From Constrictibacter sp. MBR-5 (GTDB taxonomy: Bacteria; Pseudomonadota; Alphaproteobacteria; JAJUGE01), in contig NZ_JBEPTK010000009.1 in assembly GCF_040549485.1 (NCBI RefSeq), positions 124,001 through 188,000 on the forward strand: 64,000 bases of DNA, in the 5' to 3' direction. Shown here piece by piece: positions 42,205-51,405 of this stretch. The notes beneath the pieces are model-generated. The model saw nothing but the letters and a program-made list of their open reading frames with translations. It was not told the origin of the DNA and did no database searches. The translations under genes were made by a program, and so were the position numbers. The stretch's first letter is position 1. The number at the start of each line of letters is the position of its first letter.

Positions 42205-44726
42205 GGTGTTGGCTCCTGTATTTGGGGAGAGAACGGGCCGAGGATGTCGGCGGCCCAATCGAGGCCGCGGGCTCTCAGAAACTCGACGGCGAAGGCCTCC
42301 CTGCCGTGCTCGGCCAGGATTGTGTCGATGAGGGTCTGGGAGGACGGATCGGAGGCGCCGCAGAGCGCCAGTGCCACGGGGCCGAGGCCCAGCTCGAACA
42401 GCCGGTTGCCGCGGCGCGATTGCAGGTAGTAGTGCCGTTTTGGCGTTGCCTGCGCGATCAGTTCGATCTGCCGATCGTTGAGGCCGAAGCGCTCATAGGC
42501 CGTGCGCGCCTGGGGTTCGATGGCCCGGTCGTTGGGAAGAAAAATGCGCTGCGGGCAGCTCTCGATGATGGCGGGCGCGATGGAGCTGTCGGCCACGTCC
42601 GCCAGCGACTGCGTCGCGAAGATCACCGACACGTTCTTCTTGCGCAGGACCTTCAGCCATTCGCGGATGCGGGCGGCGAAGAGCGGATTGTCGAGATAGA
42701 CCCAGGCCTCGTCGAGAATGAGCAGCGTCGGCCGCCCGTCGAACCTCTCCTCCAGACGGTGGAAGAGGTAGGTCAGCACCGGCAGGACGACGCCAGCCTC
42801 ATGCATCAGTTCCTCGGTCTCGAAGCATTGAACCTCGGACAGCGCCAACCGGTCCTCGGCGGCGTCGAGCAGCCGGCCGAAGGGGCCATCGAGCGTATAG
42901 GGCTGGAGCGCGGCCTTGAGGGCGTTCGCCTGGACGAGGACGGACAGGCCGGTGAGCGTGCGCTCCTCGGCCGGCGCGGTGGCGAGGTTGCACAGCGCCG
43001 ACCAGACGGCCTCCTTCACTTCCGGGGTAACGGTGACATGCTCATGAGCGAGCAGCGCGCCGATCCATTCAGCCGCCCAGCTTCGCGTCGCCGGGTCGTC
43101 GATGTCGCGGAGCGGCTGGAAGGCGAGCGCGTTCGTGATGTCATCAGGGGCCGCACCCAGCGCATGATGCTCCCCACCCATGGCCAGCACGGCTGCGCGC
43201 GCCGAATTGCCCTTGTCGAAGATGGTGACCTGAGAGCCGGCATAGCGCCGGAATTGCAGTGCGATCAGCGACAAGAGCACCGACTTGCCTGCGCCGGTCG
43301 GGCCGACGATCAGCATGTGGCCGACATCGCCCACATGGGTGGAGAGGCGGAACGGTGTGGAGCCGCTGGTTTCCGCATGGAGTAGCGGCGGACATTCTGT
43401 CTGAGTGACTTTGGCGAGATGGGCGTTGCGCGCCGGTCCGGCCCACACCGCCGAGAGCGGCATGAGATGGGCGAGGTTCAGGGTGTGGACGAGCGGCTGC
43501 CGGACATTGGCGTAGACATGGCCCGGCAGTGAACCGAGCCAGGCTTCGACGGCATTCACCGTTTCCCGAATGCAGGTGAAGCCGAGGCCGTTGACGATGC
43601 GCTCGACGGCGCGGACCTTTTCCTCCGCGGTATCCCGGTCCTCGTCCCAGACGGTGATGGTCGTCGTCAGATAACCGAAACCGACATGATCACTGCCGAG
43701 CGCCTGCAAAGCGGCGTCTGCATCGAGCGCCTTGTTGTCGGCGTCGCTATCGACCAGTACAGCAGGCTCGTTGGTCAGCACCTCGCGCAGGATCGCTGTG
43801 ATCGACTTGCGCTTGGCGAACCACTGCCGGCGCAGGCGGGTGAGCACCTTCGTCGCCGCCATCTTATCGAGCGGGATGAAGCGCGTGCCCCAGCGATAGG
43901 CAAAGTCCTGATGGTTCAGTGCGTCGAGGATGCCGGGGCGGGTCGCGTTCGGAAAGCCGAGGATCGTCAGCGTCCGCAAGTGCCGGTCGCCGAGCATCGG
44001 CTCCAGGCCGCCGGTCAAGGGCGTATCGACCAGCACGCCATCAAGATACATCGGCGTTTCGGGCACGGCGACGGGATGGCGCTTCGTCGAAATCGCCCCG
44101 TGCAGAAAGGTCAGCGTCTCGGCATCGTCGAGCGCGCGGATCTCCGGCAGGAAGCCGCTGAGCAAATCCAGCACCCGCTCGGTCTCGTCCCGGAACCGGG
44201 CCAGTTCCTGCCGCCAGTTGCGGCCGCCGCCGTCCCCTTCCCCCTTCCGGTCGGAATCCAGCAGCGCATTCTCGGTGCGCGCCTGCGCGTCGGGCGGCGG
44301 CATGTAGAGAAGTGTGAGGTGATAGCGGCTTTCGAAATGCCGGCCCTGCCCGTTCGCCGGGTCATCGCTCCACCGGGGCGATGACTGAACTGACTCACCT
44401 TCAAAGGCCGCGCGGCGTTCCTCATCGACGAGCCATGAGGCCGCATCCGGGAAGTTGGACCGCGGATAATCCTGCGCCTCAAGCCGCTCCGCCTCGAAGA
44501 ACAGCGCCCAGCCGGAGCCAAGGCGCTTCAGCGCATTGTTGGCCCGTGCGCCGAGCCCGACCAGTTCGGCCTCCGTCGCGCTTTCGAGATCGGGGCCGCG
44601 AAAGCGGAAGCTGCGCTGGAAACTGCCGTCCTTGTTGAGGACGATGCCGGGCGCGAGGAGCGCCGCCCAGGGCAGAAGATCGGCGAGCCGGTCGGCTCGC
44701 CCACGGTATTCGGCCAAGCTCAGCAT
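42201..44726 (-). CDS. trbE: TrbE/VirB4 ATPase
   Basis: 841 residues. The start MLSLAEYRGRADRLADLLPWAALLAPGIVLNKDGSFQRSFRFRGPDLES is the VirB4 N-domain. The Walker A motif is VGPTGAGKSVLLSLIALQFRRY and the Walker B stretch is LLILDEAWVYLDNPLFAARIREWLKVLRKKNVSVIFATQSL. It powers pilus and substrate transfer. The frame continues upstream, but ATG 44726 fits the family start, overlapping trbD by 7 bases. Confidence 0.94.
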   Translation of the reverse strand: MLSLAEYRGRADRLADLLPWAALLAPGIVLNKDGSFQRSFRFRGPDLESATEAELVGLGARANNALKRLGSGWALFFEAERLEAQDYPRSNFPDAASWLVDEERRAAFEGESVQSSPRWSDDPANGQGRHFESRYHLTLLYMPPPDAQARTENALLDSDRKGEGDGGGRNWRQELARFRDETERVLDLLSGFLPEIRALDDAETLTFLHGAISTKRHPVAVPETPMYLDGVLVDTPLTGGLEPMLGDRHLRTLTILGFPNATRPGILDALNHQDFAYRWGTRFIPLDKMAATKVLTRLRRQWFAKRKSITAILREVLTNEPAVLVDSDADNKALDADAALQALGSDHVGFGYLTTTITVWDEDRDTAEEKVRAVERIVNGLGFTCIRETVNAVEAWLGSLPGHVYANVRQPLVHTLNLAHLMPLSAVWAGPARNAHLAKVTQTECPPLLHAETSGSTPFRLSTHVGDVGHMLIVGPTGAGKSVLLSLIALQFRRYAGSQVTIFDKGNSARAAVLAMGGEHHALGAAPDDITNALAFQPLRDIDDPATRSWAAEWIGALLAHEHVTVTPEVKEAVWSALCNLATAPAEERTLTGLSVLVQANALKAALQPYTLDGPFGRLLDAAEDRLALSEVQCFETEELMHEAGVVLPVLTYLFHRLEERFDGRPTLLILDEAWVYLDNPLFAARIREWLKVLRKKNVSVIFATQSLADVADSSIAPAIIESCPQRIFLPNDRAIEPQARTAYERFGLNDRQIELIAQATPKRHYYLQSRRGNRLFELGLGPVALALCGASDPSSQTLIDTILAEHGREAFAVEFLRARGLDWAADILGPFSPQIQEPTP

Positions 44727-44989
44727 CGCCACCACCCCCGTTGACGCAGATGGCGGGCGAGCACGGGCAGGAAGTCCGGATCGTGCCTGGCCGCAAAAAC
44801 GCTGAGCGTATGCCCGGCGACGAACAGGCCGAGCCCGGCGATCCACTGCTGGAGACCGAGGCCGATGGCGGCCGCCAGCGTGCCGTTGAGGATGGCGACG
44901 GCGCGCGGCGCGCCGCCGAGCAGGATCGGCTCGGTCAGCGCGCGATGGACGGGGATTTCGAAGCCCTCGATGTGGCGAGCAGCATCCAT
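44720..44989 (-). CDS. trbD: TrbD/VirB3 conjugal transfer protein
   Basis: 89 residues: HIEGFEIPVHRALTEPILLGGAPRAVAILNGTLAAAIGLGLQQWIAGLGLFVAGHTLSVFAARHDPDF with two membrane helices is the standard VirB3/TrbD form. ATG 44989 shares its base with the end of trbC, and the end overlaps trbE. It associates with TrbE at the inner membrane. Confidence 0.92.
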   Translation of the reverse strand: MDAARHIEGFEIPVHRALTEPILLGGAPRAVAILNGTLAAAIGLGLQQWIAGLGLFVAGHTLSVFAARHDPDFLPVLARHLRQRGWWRC

Positions 44990-45297
44990 CAGACGAGCGC
45001 TCCGCCGCCGAAGGAGAAGAAGGAGAGGAAGAAGCTCGACGCCGCGAAGGCGATGGACAGGCCGAAGACGATCTGGATAAGCCGACGGAAGCCGCCAGAG
45101 GTCTCGCCGAAGGCGAGTGTCAGGCCGGTTACGATGATGATGATCACCGCGACGATCTTGGCCACCGGCCCCTGAACCGATTCCAGGATACGCTGGAGCG
45201 GTTCTTCCCACGGCATGCCGGAGCCCGCCGCATAGGCCGGCGCAACCATGAAAAACGTGAGGGCGGTAGCCGACAGAAATCGGAGCTTTTTGCGCAT
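44989..45297 (-). CDS. trbC: TrbC/VirB2 pilin
   Basis: 102 residues. A signal peptide (about 24 residues, ending AYA) precedes SGMPWEEPLQRILESVQGPVAKIVAVIIIIVTGLTLAFGETSGGFRRLIQIVFGLSIAFAASSFFLSFFSFGG, the two-helix VirB2/TrbC pilin. It is processed and polymerised into the conjugative pilus. It follows trbB by 11 bases. Confidence 0.92.
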   Translation of the reverse strand: MRKKLRFLSATALTFFMVAPAYAAGSGMPWEEPLQRILESVQGPVAKIVAVIIIIVTGLTLAFGETSGGFRRLIQIVFGLSIAFAASSFFLSFFSFGGGALV

Positions 45298-45308
45298 GAG
45301 ATGTCCTT

Positions 45309-46274
45309 TCACGAGAGCGATTGCAGTTGGGGCATGGAAAGCGTGGTCACCGCGTAATCGCCGTTGGCGTCGAGGCCGGTGACTTCGGCGATGGTCTCGA
45401 TGTGTCGGGATGAGCCGCGCCCGGCGATGAACACCACGAGATCGATCGCCTCGGCGATCAGGCGGCGCGGGATGACGGTGACGCTCTCCTGCACCAATTG
45501 CTCGATGCGGTAGAGAGCGGCATGGGCGGAATTGGCATGCACGGTGGCGATGCCACCCGGATGGCCGGTGTTCCAGGCCTTGAGCATGTCGAGCGCCTCG
45601 GCGCCCCGCACCTCGCCGACGATGATCCGGTCGGGGCGCAGGCGCAGGGTCGAGCGAACGAGATCGGCCAGAGATACGACACCCCGCCGCGTGCGCAGCG
45701 CCACGCAATCGGCCGCCGCGCATTGCAGCTCGCGCGTATCCTCGATGAGGATGACCCGTTCGTCGCAATTGGCGATCTCGGCCAGCAGTGCATTGGCGAG
45801 TGTGGTCTTGCCCGAGGAGGTGCCGCCGGCGACCAGGATGTTTATCCGCTCCCGCACCGCCTGCCTGAGGGCTTCGGCCTGGATCGGGACCATGATCTGG
45901 GCACGGACGTAGTCGGCTAGGGTGAAGATCTTCGCGGCGGGCTTGCGGATGGCGAAGCACGGCGCCAATGCGACCGGGGGCAGCACGCCCTCGAAGCGCT
46001 CTCCCGATGGCAGCTCGGCGCTGACAATTGGATTGTCCGCATGCACCTCGGCGCGGACATGGGAAGCGACCAGGCGGATGATCCGCTCGGTTTCGGAGGG
46101 GTGAACACGCAGGCCGGCATCGCTGCGTCCCTCGCCGAGACGGTCGATCCAGAGCCTGCCGTCGGGGTTGACCATCACCTCGATCACGGCGGTATCGGAG
46201 AGGGCCTCGGCAATTGCCGGGCCCATCGCCGTCTTCAGCATGGCGCGGCGGCGTTCTTCGGCAGTTGTGCTCAT
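45309..46274 (-). CDS. trbB: TrbB/VirB11 ATPase
   Basis: 321 residues. Walker A is AGGTSSGKTTLANALLAEI; the Asp and His boxes are RVILIEDTRELQC and GGIATVHANSAHAAL, as in VirB11 secretion ATPases. The start has VIEVMVNPDGRLWIDRLGEG. It forms a hexameric ring at the inner membrane. ATG 46274 overlaps the preceding RHH gene by 4 bases. Confidence 0.94.
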   Translation of the reverse strand: MSTTAEERRRAMLKTAMGPAIAEALSDTAVIEVMVNPDGRLWIDRLGEGRSDAGLRVHPSETERIIRLVASHVRAEVHADNPIVSAELPSGERFEGVLPPVALAPCFAIRKPAAKIFTLADYVRAQIMVPIQAEALRQAVRERINILVAGGTSSGKTTLANALLAEIANCDERVILIEDTRELQCAAADCVALRTRRGVVSLADLVRSTLRLRPDRIIVGEVRGAEALDMLKAWNTGHPGGIATVHANSAHAALYRIEQLVQESVTVIPRRLIAEAIDLVVFIAGRGSSRHIETIAEVTGLDANGDYAVTTLSMPQLQSLS

Positions 46275-46672
46275 GGGTTTTCCTCCCCGTCCCTGGGGCC
46301 GAGCGAGCGCTTGCCGCCGGCGATCTGACGGCCCACCTGCTCGACGAATTTCTGGTAACGCTCCTGCGCGACCGCCTGCGTCGCCTTGTCCGGGATCGGC
46401 GTGTGCGCGTTGAAGGTGAGATAGAGCCGCACGAAAAAGGCGAGGCTCTCGGTCAGGACATCGATGTCGCGCCGGATGAGGTTGTTCTCGCGCGTCAGCC
46501 GATCGAGGCGGATCCTCAACGCCTCATCGAGCGCATGGGCACCGCGGTGACGGATGTAATGGCGGATCGCGTCAGTGATGATGGCTGACTTGGAGGCACC
46601 GGGCTTGGCCGCCAGCGCTTCGAGCTCGGCGCTCGTTTCCTCGTCAATGTAGATGTTGTGGCGTGGCTTCAT
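46271..46672 (-). CDS. CopG-like ribbon-helix-helix regulator at trb operon head
   Basis: 133 residues. MKPRHNIYIDEETSAELEALAAKPGASKSAIITDAIRHYI is a ribbon-helix-helix DNA-binding domain; the C-terminal half has a coiled segment (LTRENNLIRRDIDVLTESLAFFVRLYLTF). Such a gene commonly precedes trbB and is thought to repress or time transfer genes. The repeat at 46735-46766 lies 63 bases upstream and may be its binding site, which is inference. Confidence 0.87.
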   Translation of the reverse strand: MKPRHNIYIDEETSAELEALAAKPGASKSAIITDAIRHYIRHRGAHALDEALRIRLDRLTRENNLIRRDIDVLTESLAFFVRLYLTFNAHTPIPDKATQAVAQERYQKFVEQVGRQIAGGKRSLGPRDGEENP

Positions 46673-46734
46673 GCAGTGTTGCCCTGACAGTCTTGAAGAA
46701 GTCAGGACAAGGATCGCCGGATGGGCCGGAATCT

Positions 46735-46766
46735 CTTACGGCCTTTATGTACGACGGAATGCGATC
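46735..46766 (-). promoter_or_regulatory. ICE promoter-like repeat, copy 2
   Basis: CTTACGGCCTTTATGTAC followed by GACGGAATGCGATC. It matches 28 of 32 bases with the copy at 48885-48916. It lies 63 bases before the RHH gene start, in the 116-base gap between traG and trb genes. Confidence 0.6.
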
Positions 46767-46788
46767 ACATGCGGATGCTTGCGCGGGA

Positions 46789-48825
46789 TCAGAATCCTTC
46801 GAGGATATCTTTCTCCGGCCCCATTGCTTCGTTGACGCCATAGACGCGCGCCGGCTTCGACAGCCGATCCAGGGCGCGTTGGTCGGCGACGACATCCGAC
46901 TCGTCTACATCGAGTCCCGGAATATCCGGCTGCCCCGGTTCGGCGGGCTTCGCAATCTCTTCTTCCGCCAAGCCCGGGTGGCGCTGCTGCTGAAGCCCAC
47001 CTTCCTCACAAAGGGAACCGCGCCTCGTACCGTCCTCGCCGGAAGGCATCAGGCGGTCGTCGGTATCGCGCACCTGGCCGCTCCAGTCGTCGGGGCGCGG
47101 TGCCGGTTTGTCCTCGTAGCCGCCTTCGGAAAGCTGTGGGGCCGGCAGAACACGCTGCGTGAAGTTGCGATCTTCGTAATAGCGGAGCTTCTTCGCCCGG
47201 ATCGGCGGCAGGCCCGAAACCAGCACCAGTTCATCCGCGGACGGCAATTGCATCACCTCGCCGGGCGTCAGCAGCGGCCGCGCGGTCTCCTGCCGGCTGA
47301 CCATAACGTGGCTCAGCCACGGCGCTAGGCGGTGGCCGGCATAGTTGCGCTGCGCCCTGAGTTCCGTCGCCGTGCCAAGAGCGTCGGAGATGCGTTTCGC
47401 CGTCCGCTCGTCGTTGGAGGAAAAGGCGATGCGCACATGGCAATTGTCGAGGATGGCGTTGTTCTCGCCATACGCCTTGGATATCTGATTGAGCGACTGC
47501 GCAATGAGGTAGGCACGGATGCCATACCCGGCCATGAAGGCCAGCGCCGTTTCGAAGAAATCAAGCCGCCCCAGCGCCGGAAACTCGTCGAGCATTATTA
47601 TGAGCTGATGCCTGCGGGTCTTCTTCGGGTCTCCTTCCAGCCGCTCGGTCAACCGCCGCCCGATCTGGTTCAACACCAGTCGCACCAACGGCTTGGTGCG
47701 CGAGATGTCGGATGGCGGGATGACGAGATAGAGCGAGACCGGATGTTCGGCATCCATGAGATCGGCGATGCGCCAGTCGCAGGCCGAGGTCGTCGCCGCG
47801 ACGGTCGGGTCGCGATAGAGTCCGAGGAAGGACATGGCGGTGGAGAGCACACCCGAGCGCTCGTTCTCCGACTTGTTCAGCACCTCACGCGCGGCCGAAG
47901 CCACGACCGGATGGACCCTCGGGTTCTCCGGCGTGCCGAGATGGTTGGTCGCCATCATCCGCCGCAGCGTCGCCGCGAAGGACCGGCGCGGATCGGACAG
48001 GAAGGTGGCGACTCGCGCCAGCGTCTTCTCCTCCTCGGCATAAAGCACGTGCAGGATGGCGCCGACCAGCAAGGCGTGACTGGTCTTTTCCCAATGGTTC
48101 CGGCGCTCGAGCGCACCCTCGGGATCGACCAGGATATCGGCGATGTTCTGGACGTCGCGCACCTCGTCCGGCCCCTTGCGTACCTCCAGCAGCGGATTGT
48201 AGCGGGCCGACCGCAGGTCGGTCGGGTTGAATAGCAGGCAATGCGAAAATTTCGCGCGCCAGCCAGCGGTCAACTGCCAGTTTTCGCCCTTGATGTCGTG
48301 GATGACGGCCGAGCCGGTCCAGGTGAGAAGGGTCGGGACGACGAGGCCGACGCCCTTGCCCGAGCGCGTCGGCGCGAAGGCCATGACATGCTCCGGTCCG
48401 TCATGGCGAAGATACTGGTCGGCGAACCTACCGAGGAACACGCCTGCCGGACGGAACAGGCCGGCCTTGCGAATCTCGCGCGGCAAGGCCCAGCGCGAGG
48501 AGCCATAGGTGGTGACGAGCCTGCTCTGCCGCGCGCGCCACAGTGAGCCGATAATCGCCGCCGCACAGCCCATGAAGCCGCTGCCCGCCGCCAGCATCCC
48601 GGCCTTGTCGAATACCTCCGGCGCATAGGCCTCGTAGAAATACCACCACTCGAACAGCTTCCACGGCTGATAGACCGGCCAGCCGAACAGGACGAACCAG
48701 GGGCTGCCAAGCTGCGCCTGATAGCCCAACATGTCGGCGCACCACTGCGTCGCCGCCCATACGCCGAGGATGACGATGGCGAAGACGACGGCGATCTGGC
48801 CGATCAGGAGCTTGGTGGGGGTCAT
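46789..48825 (-). CDS. traG: TraG/VirD4 coupling protein
   Basis: 678 residues. Membrane helices are near residues 8-26 and 74-95. Walker A is MAFAPTRSGKGVGLVVPTLLTW, Walker B region is QLIIMLDEFPALGRLDFFETALAFMAGYGI, and the TraG_N/TrwB core includes GPDEVRDVQNIADILVDPEG. It links the relaxosome to the transfer channel. It lies upstream of the trb operon head with a separate promoter-like repeat 60 bases before ATG 48825. Confidence 0.94.
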   Translation of the reverse strand: MTPTKLLIGQIAVVFAIVILGVWAATQWCADMLGYQAQLGSPWFVLFGWPVYQPWKLFEWWYFYEAYAPEVFDKAGMLAAGSGFMGCAAAIIGSLWRARQSRLVTTYGSSRWALPREIRKAGLFRPAGVFLGRFADQYLRHDGPEHVMAFAPTRSGKGVGLVVPTLLTWTGSAVIHDIKGENWQLTAGWRAKFSHCLLFNPTDLRSARYNPLLEVRKGPDEVRDVQNIADILVDPEGALERRNHWEKTSHALLVGAILHVLYAEEEKTLARVATFLSDPRRSFAATLRRMMATNHLGTPENPRVHPVVASAAREVLNKSENERSGVLSTAMSFLGLYRDPTVAATTSACDWRIADLMDAEHPVSLYLVIPPSDISRTKPLVRLVLNQIGRRLTERLEGDPKKTRRHQLIIMLDEFPALGRLDFFETALAFMAGYGIRAYLIAQSLNQISKAYGENNAILDNCHVRIAFSSNDERTAKRISDALGTATELRAQRNYAGHRLAPWLSHVMVSRQETARPLLTPGEVMQLPSADELVLVSGLPPIRAKKLRYYEDRNFTQRVLPAPQLSEGGYEDKPAPRPDDWSGQVRDTDDRLMPSGEDGTRRGSLCEEGGLQQQRHPGLAEEEIAKPAEPGQPDIPGLDVDESDVVADQRALDRLSKPARVYGVNEAMGPEKDILEGF

Positions 48826-48884
48826 GGGCGTCGTTCCGCTGCTTGAGACAAACGGAACGATAATCGAGCGATGCGACAGAAGCG

Positions 48885-48916
48885 CTTATGGTCTTTATAT
48901 ACGATGGAATGCGATC
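48885..48916 (-). promoter_or_regulatory. ICE promoter-like repeat, copy 3
   Basis: CTTATGGTCTTTATATAC followed by GATGGAATGCGATC. It lies 60 bases before the traG start; see copies at 46735 and 34289. The TATATA part (minus strand) may be the -10 box. Confidence 0.6.
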
Positions 48917-49169
48917 GACGTTCTACGATCAGGACAACCACTTGGCATAATGAGTCGCCTGCCAAACGAAGTATGCCGCCGAGGCCATGTGCACAACTCC
49001 CACAATAGGATCGACGGAGGAAGACCCCGCCACTACGACCCGAAAGAGCAGCAGCGTGCAGGCCATGTGGAAATGCCGAAAGACGGTTCTAAGACATAGG
49101 CCCCTACAAGAACGACATCGGACAATTAAGTGGCTATGTTGGTACCCTCCGCGCCAACGGCAATGCCGG
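48917..49169. other. gap between traG control region and IS630 remnants
   Basis: No gene is supported here. Together with 48826-48884 it makes a non-coding span of about 340 bases holding only the promoter-like repeat. The usual relaxase or mating genes upstream of traG in related elements are absent, which suggests rearrangement. Confidence 0.5.
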
Positions 49170-49326
49170 CATCGGCCTTTCTTCGAACCGACAGCAGGAC
49201 AGCACCCTTGCTGCTCGACGGCGCCATGCGCGGTCGTGCGTTTCCGACCAAGTCGAACAGGTCCTGGGACCGACGCTCAGGCCCGGCGAAACTATCGTCA
49301 TGGACCTGTCTGGACGCCCCCGTTGA
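49170..49326 (+). pseudogene. IS630-type transposase fragment, frameshifted
   Basis: The frame first shows LLLDGAMRGRAF and then, after a one-base shift near 49243, SDQVEQVLGPTLRPGETIVMDLSG, both close to the IS630 DDE core (LDG...AF, then VEQVL-PTL-PGDIVVMDNL). A stop at 49324 follows. The 5' part of the transposase is missing. Confidence 0.6.
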
Positions 49327-49619
49327 TGCAAGAAGAATCTTTTCGAAGAGTTCGGAGCGTAGTCGGGTGCTGACATGTGTCCGGCCTCTGTTGCGGCTAT
49401 CACACGCTGCGGGCCCGTATGGGGATTTCGCGGATTGGGCCAATACAATCTGGCGCGCTCGAGGTGCGCATCCATGATCTGGTTTTCCCGATCCCGTCTT
49501 ATTGACCGTGGCGCCTTACTCTCCGTTCGACCTTCTCACACTTTCGCAGCCCGCTAGAGGAGCGGACTAACCTGCTACGACCGGCGTTCGATAGGTTCCG
49601 CTTTTAGAGCAGAATTCGT

Positions 49620-49857
49620 TCATGCTGCATCGTATCCGGCGGCGGCGATGTAATTGGCACATTCCTGCACTGTGAAGGTTGGGATCAGGCTGCCGATCCT
49701 GTCCCACAGGCCGTCGATGGTGCGCTCGGCTGCCTTCCTGAGCATTGCCTTGAGCTTCGAGAAGTCCGGGCTGTAGGGCGGAAGAAACAGCAACGGCGCT
49801 CCCGCTGTTTCGATCATCTGGCGAGTCCGCGGACCCTTATGGCTGGACAGATTGATG
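49620..49857 (-). pseudogene. IS630-type transposase C-terminal fragment, catalytic Glu lost
   Basis: The minus strand reads INLSSHKGPRTRQMIETAGAP, LLFLPPYSPDFS, then KLKAMLRKAAERTIDGLWDRIG and ECANYIAAAGYDAA. In intact IS630 proteins PxE-x-AF sits between PDF and KLK; here about six codons carrying the catalytic glutamate are deleted in frame. The first 65 residues after ATG 49817 are open. Confidence 0.7.
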
Positions 49858-49873
49858 GGGTGGACGCCCCCTC

Positions 49874-50126
49874 AACCTGTCCAGCCATAAGCGCACCGCC
49901 GTGCGCCGGGCCATCGAACGGGCCGGCCTCCAAATGCACCTTTTCCAGGACTACAACTCCGACTTAAATCCAGTAGAAATAGCCTTCTCCACGCTAAAAG
50001 CATTCCCATAAAGAAGCATGCGCCGCGGCTCGTCAATGAGCTTTGGGACACTATTGCTCACGGCATCGACGCCATCTTTCTCGTCTATGTCTCCACTACC
50101 TCGCTGCTGCCGATTATGACTGGTGA
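49874..50126 (+). pseudogene. second IS630-type C-terminal fragment, degenerate
   Basis: The plus strand reads NLSSHKRTAVRRAIERAGL, then FQDYNSDLNPVEIAFSTLKAFP and, after a stop and frame changes, VNELWDTIAHGIDAI and YLAAADYDW. It is head to head with the previous fragment; both begin at NLSSHK, giving an inverted repeat TTATGGCTGGACAG / CTGTCCAGCCATAA (about 49838-49890). Confidence 0.65.
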
Positions 50127-50211
50127 GTGATCGAAAAATGCTTAGGTAAGAACGTTGCATCAAGATTCAACCGGTTCGCTCATTCAGCCGGGTCTAGTTG
50201 TTTTGGTCCCG

Positions 50212-51357
50212 CTAAACCTTTAGCCCCGCCCATCTGACCATGACACTCCCGGCCAGCATGCTCATGCCAATCGCGAGGAGTAGAGGACCAGCGAATTCCT
50301 CTGCAACAATGCTTGAGGTCGAGGAAACCGACAGCAGCATCAGGCTGAATTCTCCTCCGTGGGCCAGGATGATCCCAGTGCGCCATGAGCTCTGAAGCGA
50401 CTCGCCGAACAGTCGGGCGACGACCAAAACGATCAGCGTCTTGCCCGCGAATATGATCGCGAGCCAGATCAGCACCACAGGCCATACAGATGGAATGATC
50501 CAAAGTGGCAATTGCGTTCCGATGCCGACAAAGAAAATCCCGACAAACAAATCGCGGAAGGGCCGAATCTCGTTCTCGACAGCATGGCGCGCGTCACCCT
50601 CGCCGATAATCATGCCGGCCGCGAATGCAGCGAGTGCCGGAGAAAGACCGGCGGAGGCCGCGACAATCGCAGACCCGAGCGCAATGGTGAGCGCGAGGAG
50701 CTGGGCAAGTTCCGGATCGCCACGCGACGCTACCCAACGGGCAAGCACCTGCAACGGGCCACGGGCAATGAACAGAGCAGCAACCAATGCCATTGCACTG
50801 GCGACGACCGTTATCACGCCATGTCCCTCGGCGGCTCCACTCATCGAATCGTGCAGAAGCAGGAATGCGACAGCTGCCAAGTCTTGAAACAGAAGCACTG
50901 CAATGGCCAGACGCCCTTGGGCCGATCCCAGAGCGTTCGCGCTTGCGAGCACCTTGAGGCACATGGCCGTGGATGACATGGCAACGGCCCCGCCGATGAG
51001 GATTGCGGGGAGGGGCGCGAGATCGAAGATCAGACTCGCTACCAACGACACCGTTATCGTCGTGACTGCAACCTGCACGGCTCCAAGACCGAAGACATGC
51101 TTCCTGAGCGTTACGATCTTCTCGAACGAGAATTCCAGGCCAAGAGCGAACAGCAGGAGTACCACTCCGATCTCGCCAATGCTGCTCAGGGCAGCGCTCT
51201 CCGCAATCAGGCCGAGGCCGGCAGGTCCGATGACTATGCCGGCAAGAATGTAACCGACGATACTGGGCACGCCGATCCGTGAACATATCGTCACGAGCAC
51301 GAACGCGGCAAAGACCAACAAGGCCGCACTTTCGACAAATCCGGTCACGCCATGCAT
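50212..51357 (-). CDS. kefB: KefB-like CPA2 cation/proton antiporter
   Basis: 381 residues, all membrane: VPSIVGYILAGIVIGPAGLGLI, GEIGVVLLLFALGLEFSFEKI, MSSTAMCLKVLA and ILAHGGEFSLMLLSV fit the CPA2 antiporter fold. It lacks the C-terminal TrkA-N/RCK domain of full KefB, so it is a short form. ATG 51357 has AGGAGA upstream. In known heat-resistance loci a kefB gene sits beside a thioredoxin gene, as here. Probably moves K+ or Na+ against protons in stress. Confidence 0.9.
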   Translation of the reverse strand: MHGVTGFVESAALLVFAAFVLVTICSRIGVPSIVGYILAGIVIGPAGLGLIAESAALSSIGEIGVVLLLFALGLEFSFEKIVTLRKHVFGLGAVQVAVTTITVSLVASLIFDLAPLPAILIGGAVAMSSTAMCLKVLASANALGSAQGRLAIAVLLFQDLAAVAFLLLHDSMSGAAEGHGVITVVASAMALVAALFIARGPLQVLARWVASRGDPELAQLLALTIALGSAIVAASAGLSPALAAFAAGMIIGEGDARHAVENEIRPFRDLFVGIFFVGIGTQLPLWIIPSVWPVVLIWLAIIFAGKTLIVLVVARLFGESLQSSWRTGIILAHGGEFSLMLLSVSSTSSIVAEEFAGPLLLAIGMSMLAGSVMVRWAGLKV

Positions 51358-51405
51358 GTTCTTCTCCTGATGGCATGGCGCAGGTAAGGCCAATACCTGT
51401 AAACT

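Noticed and set aside
49134-49475. 113-codon minus-strand frame beside traG
   Set aside because: It is antisense to an IS630 transposase fragment and has no sensible protein.
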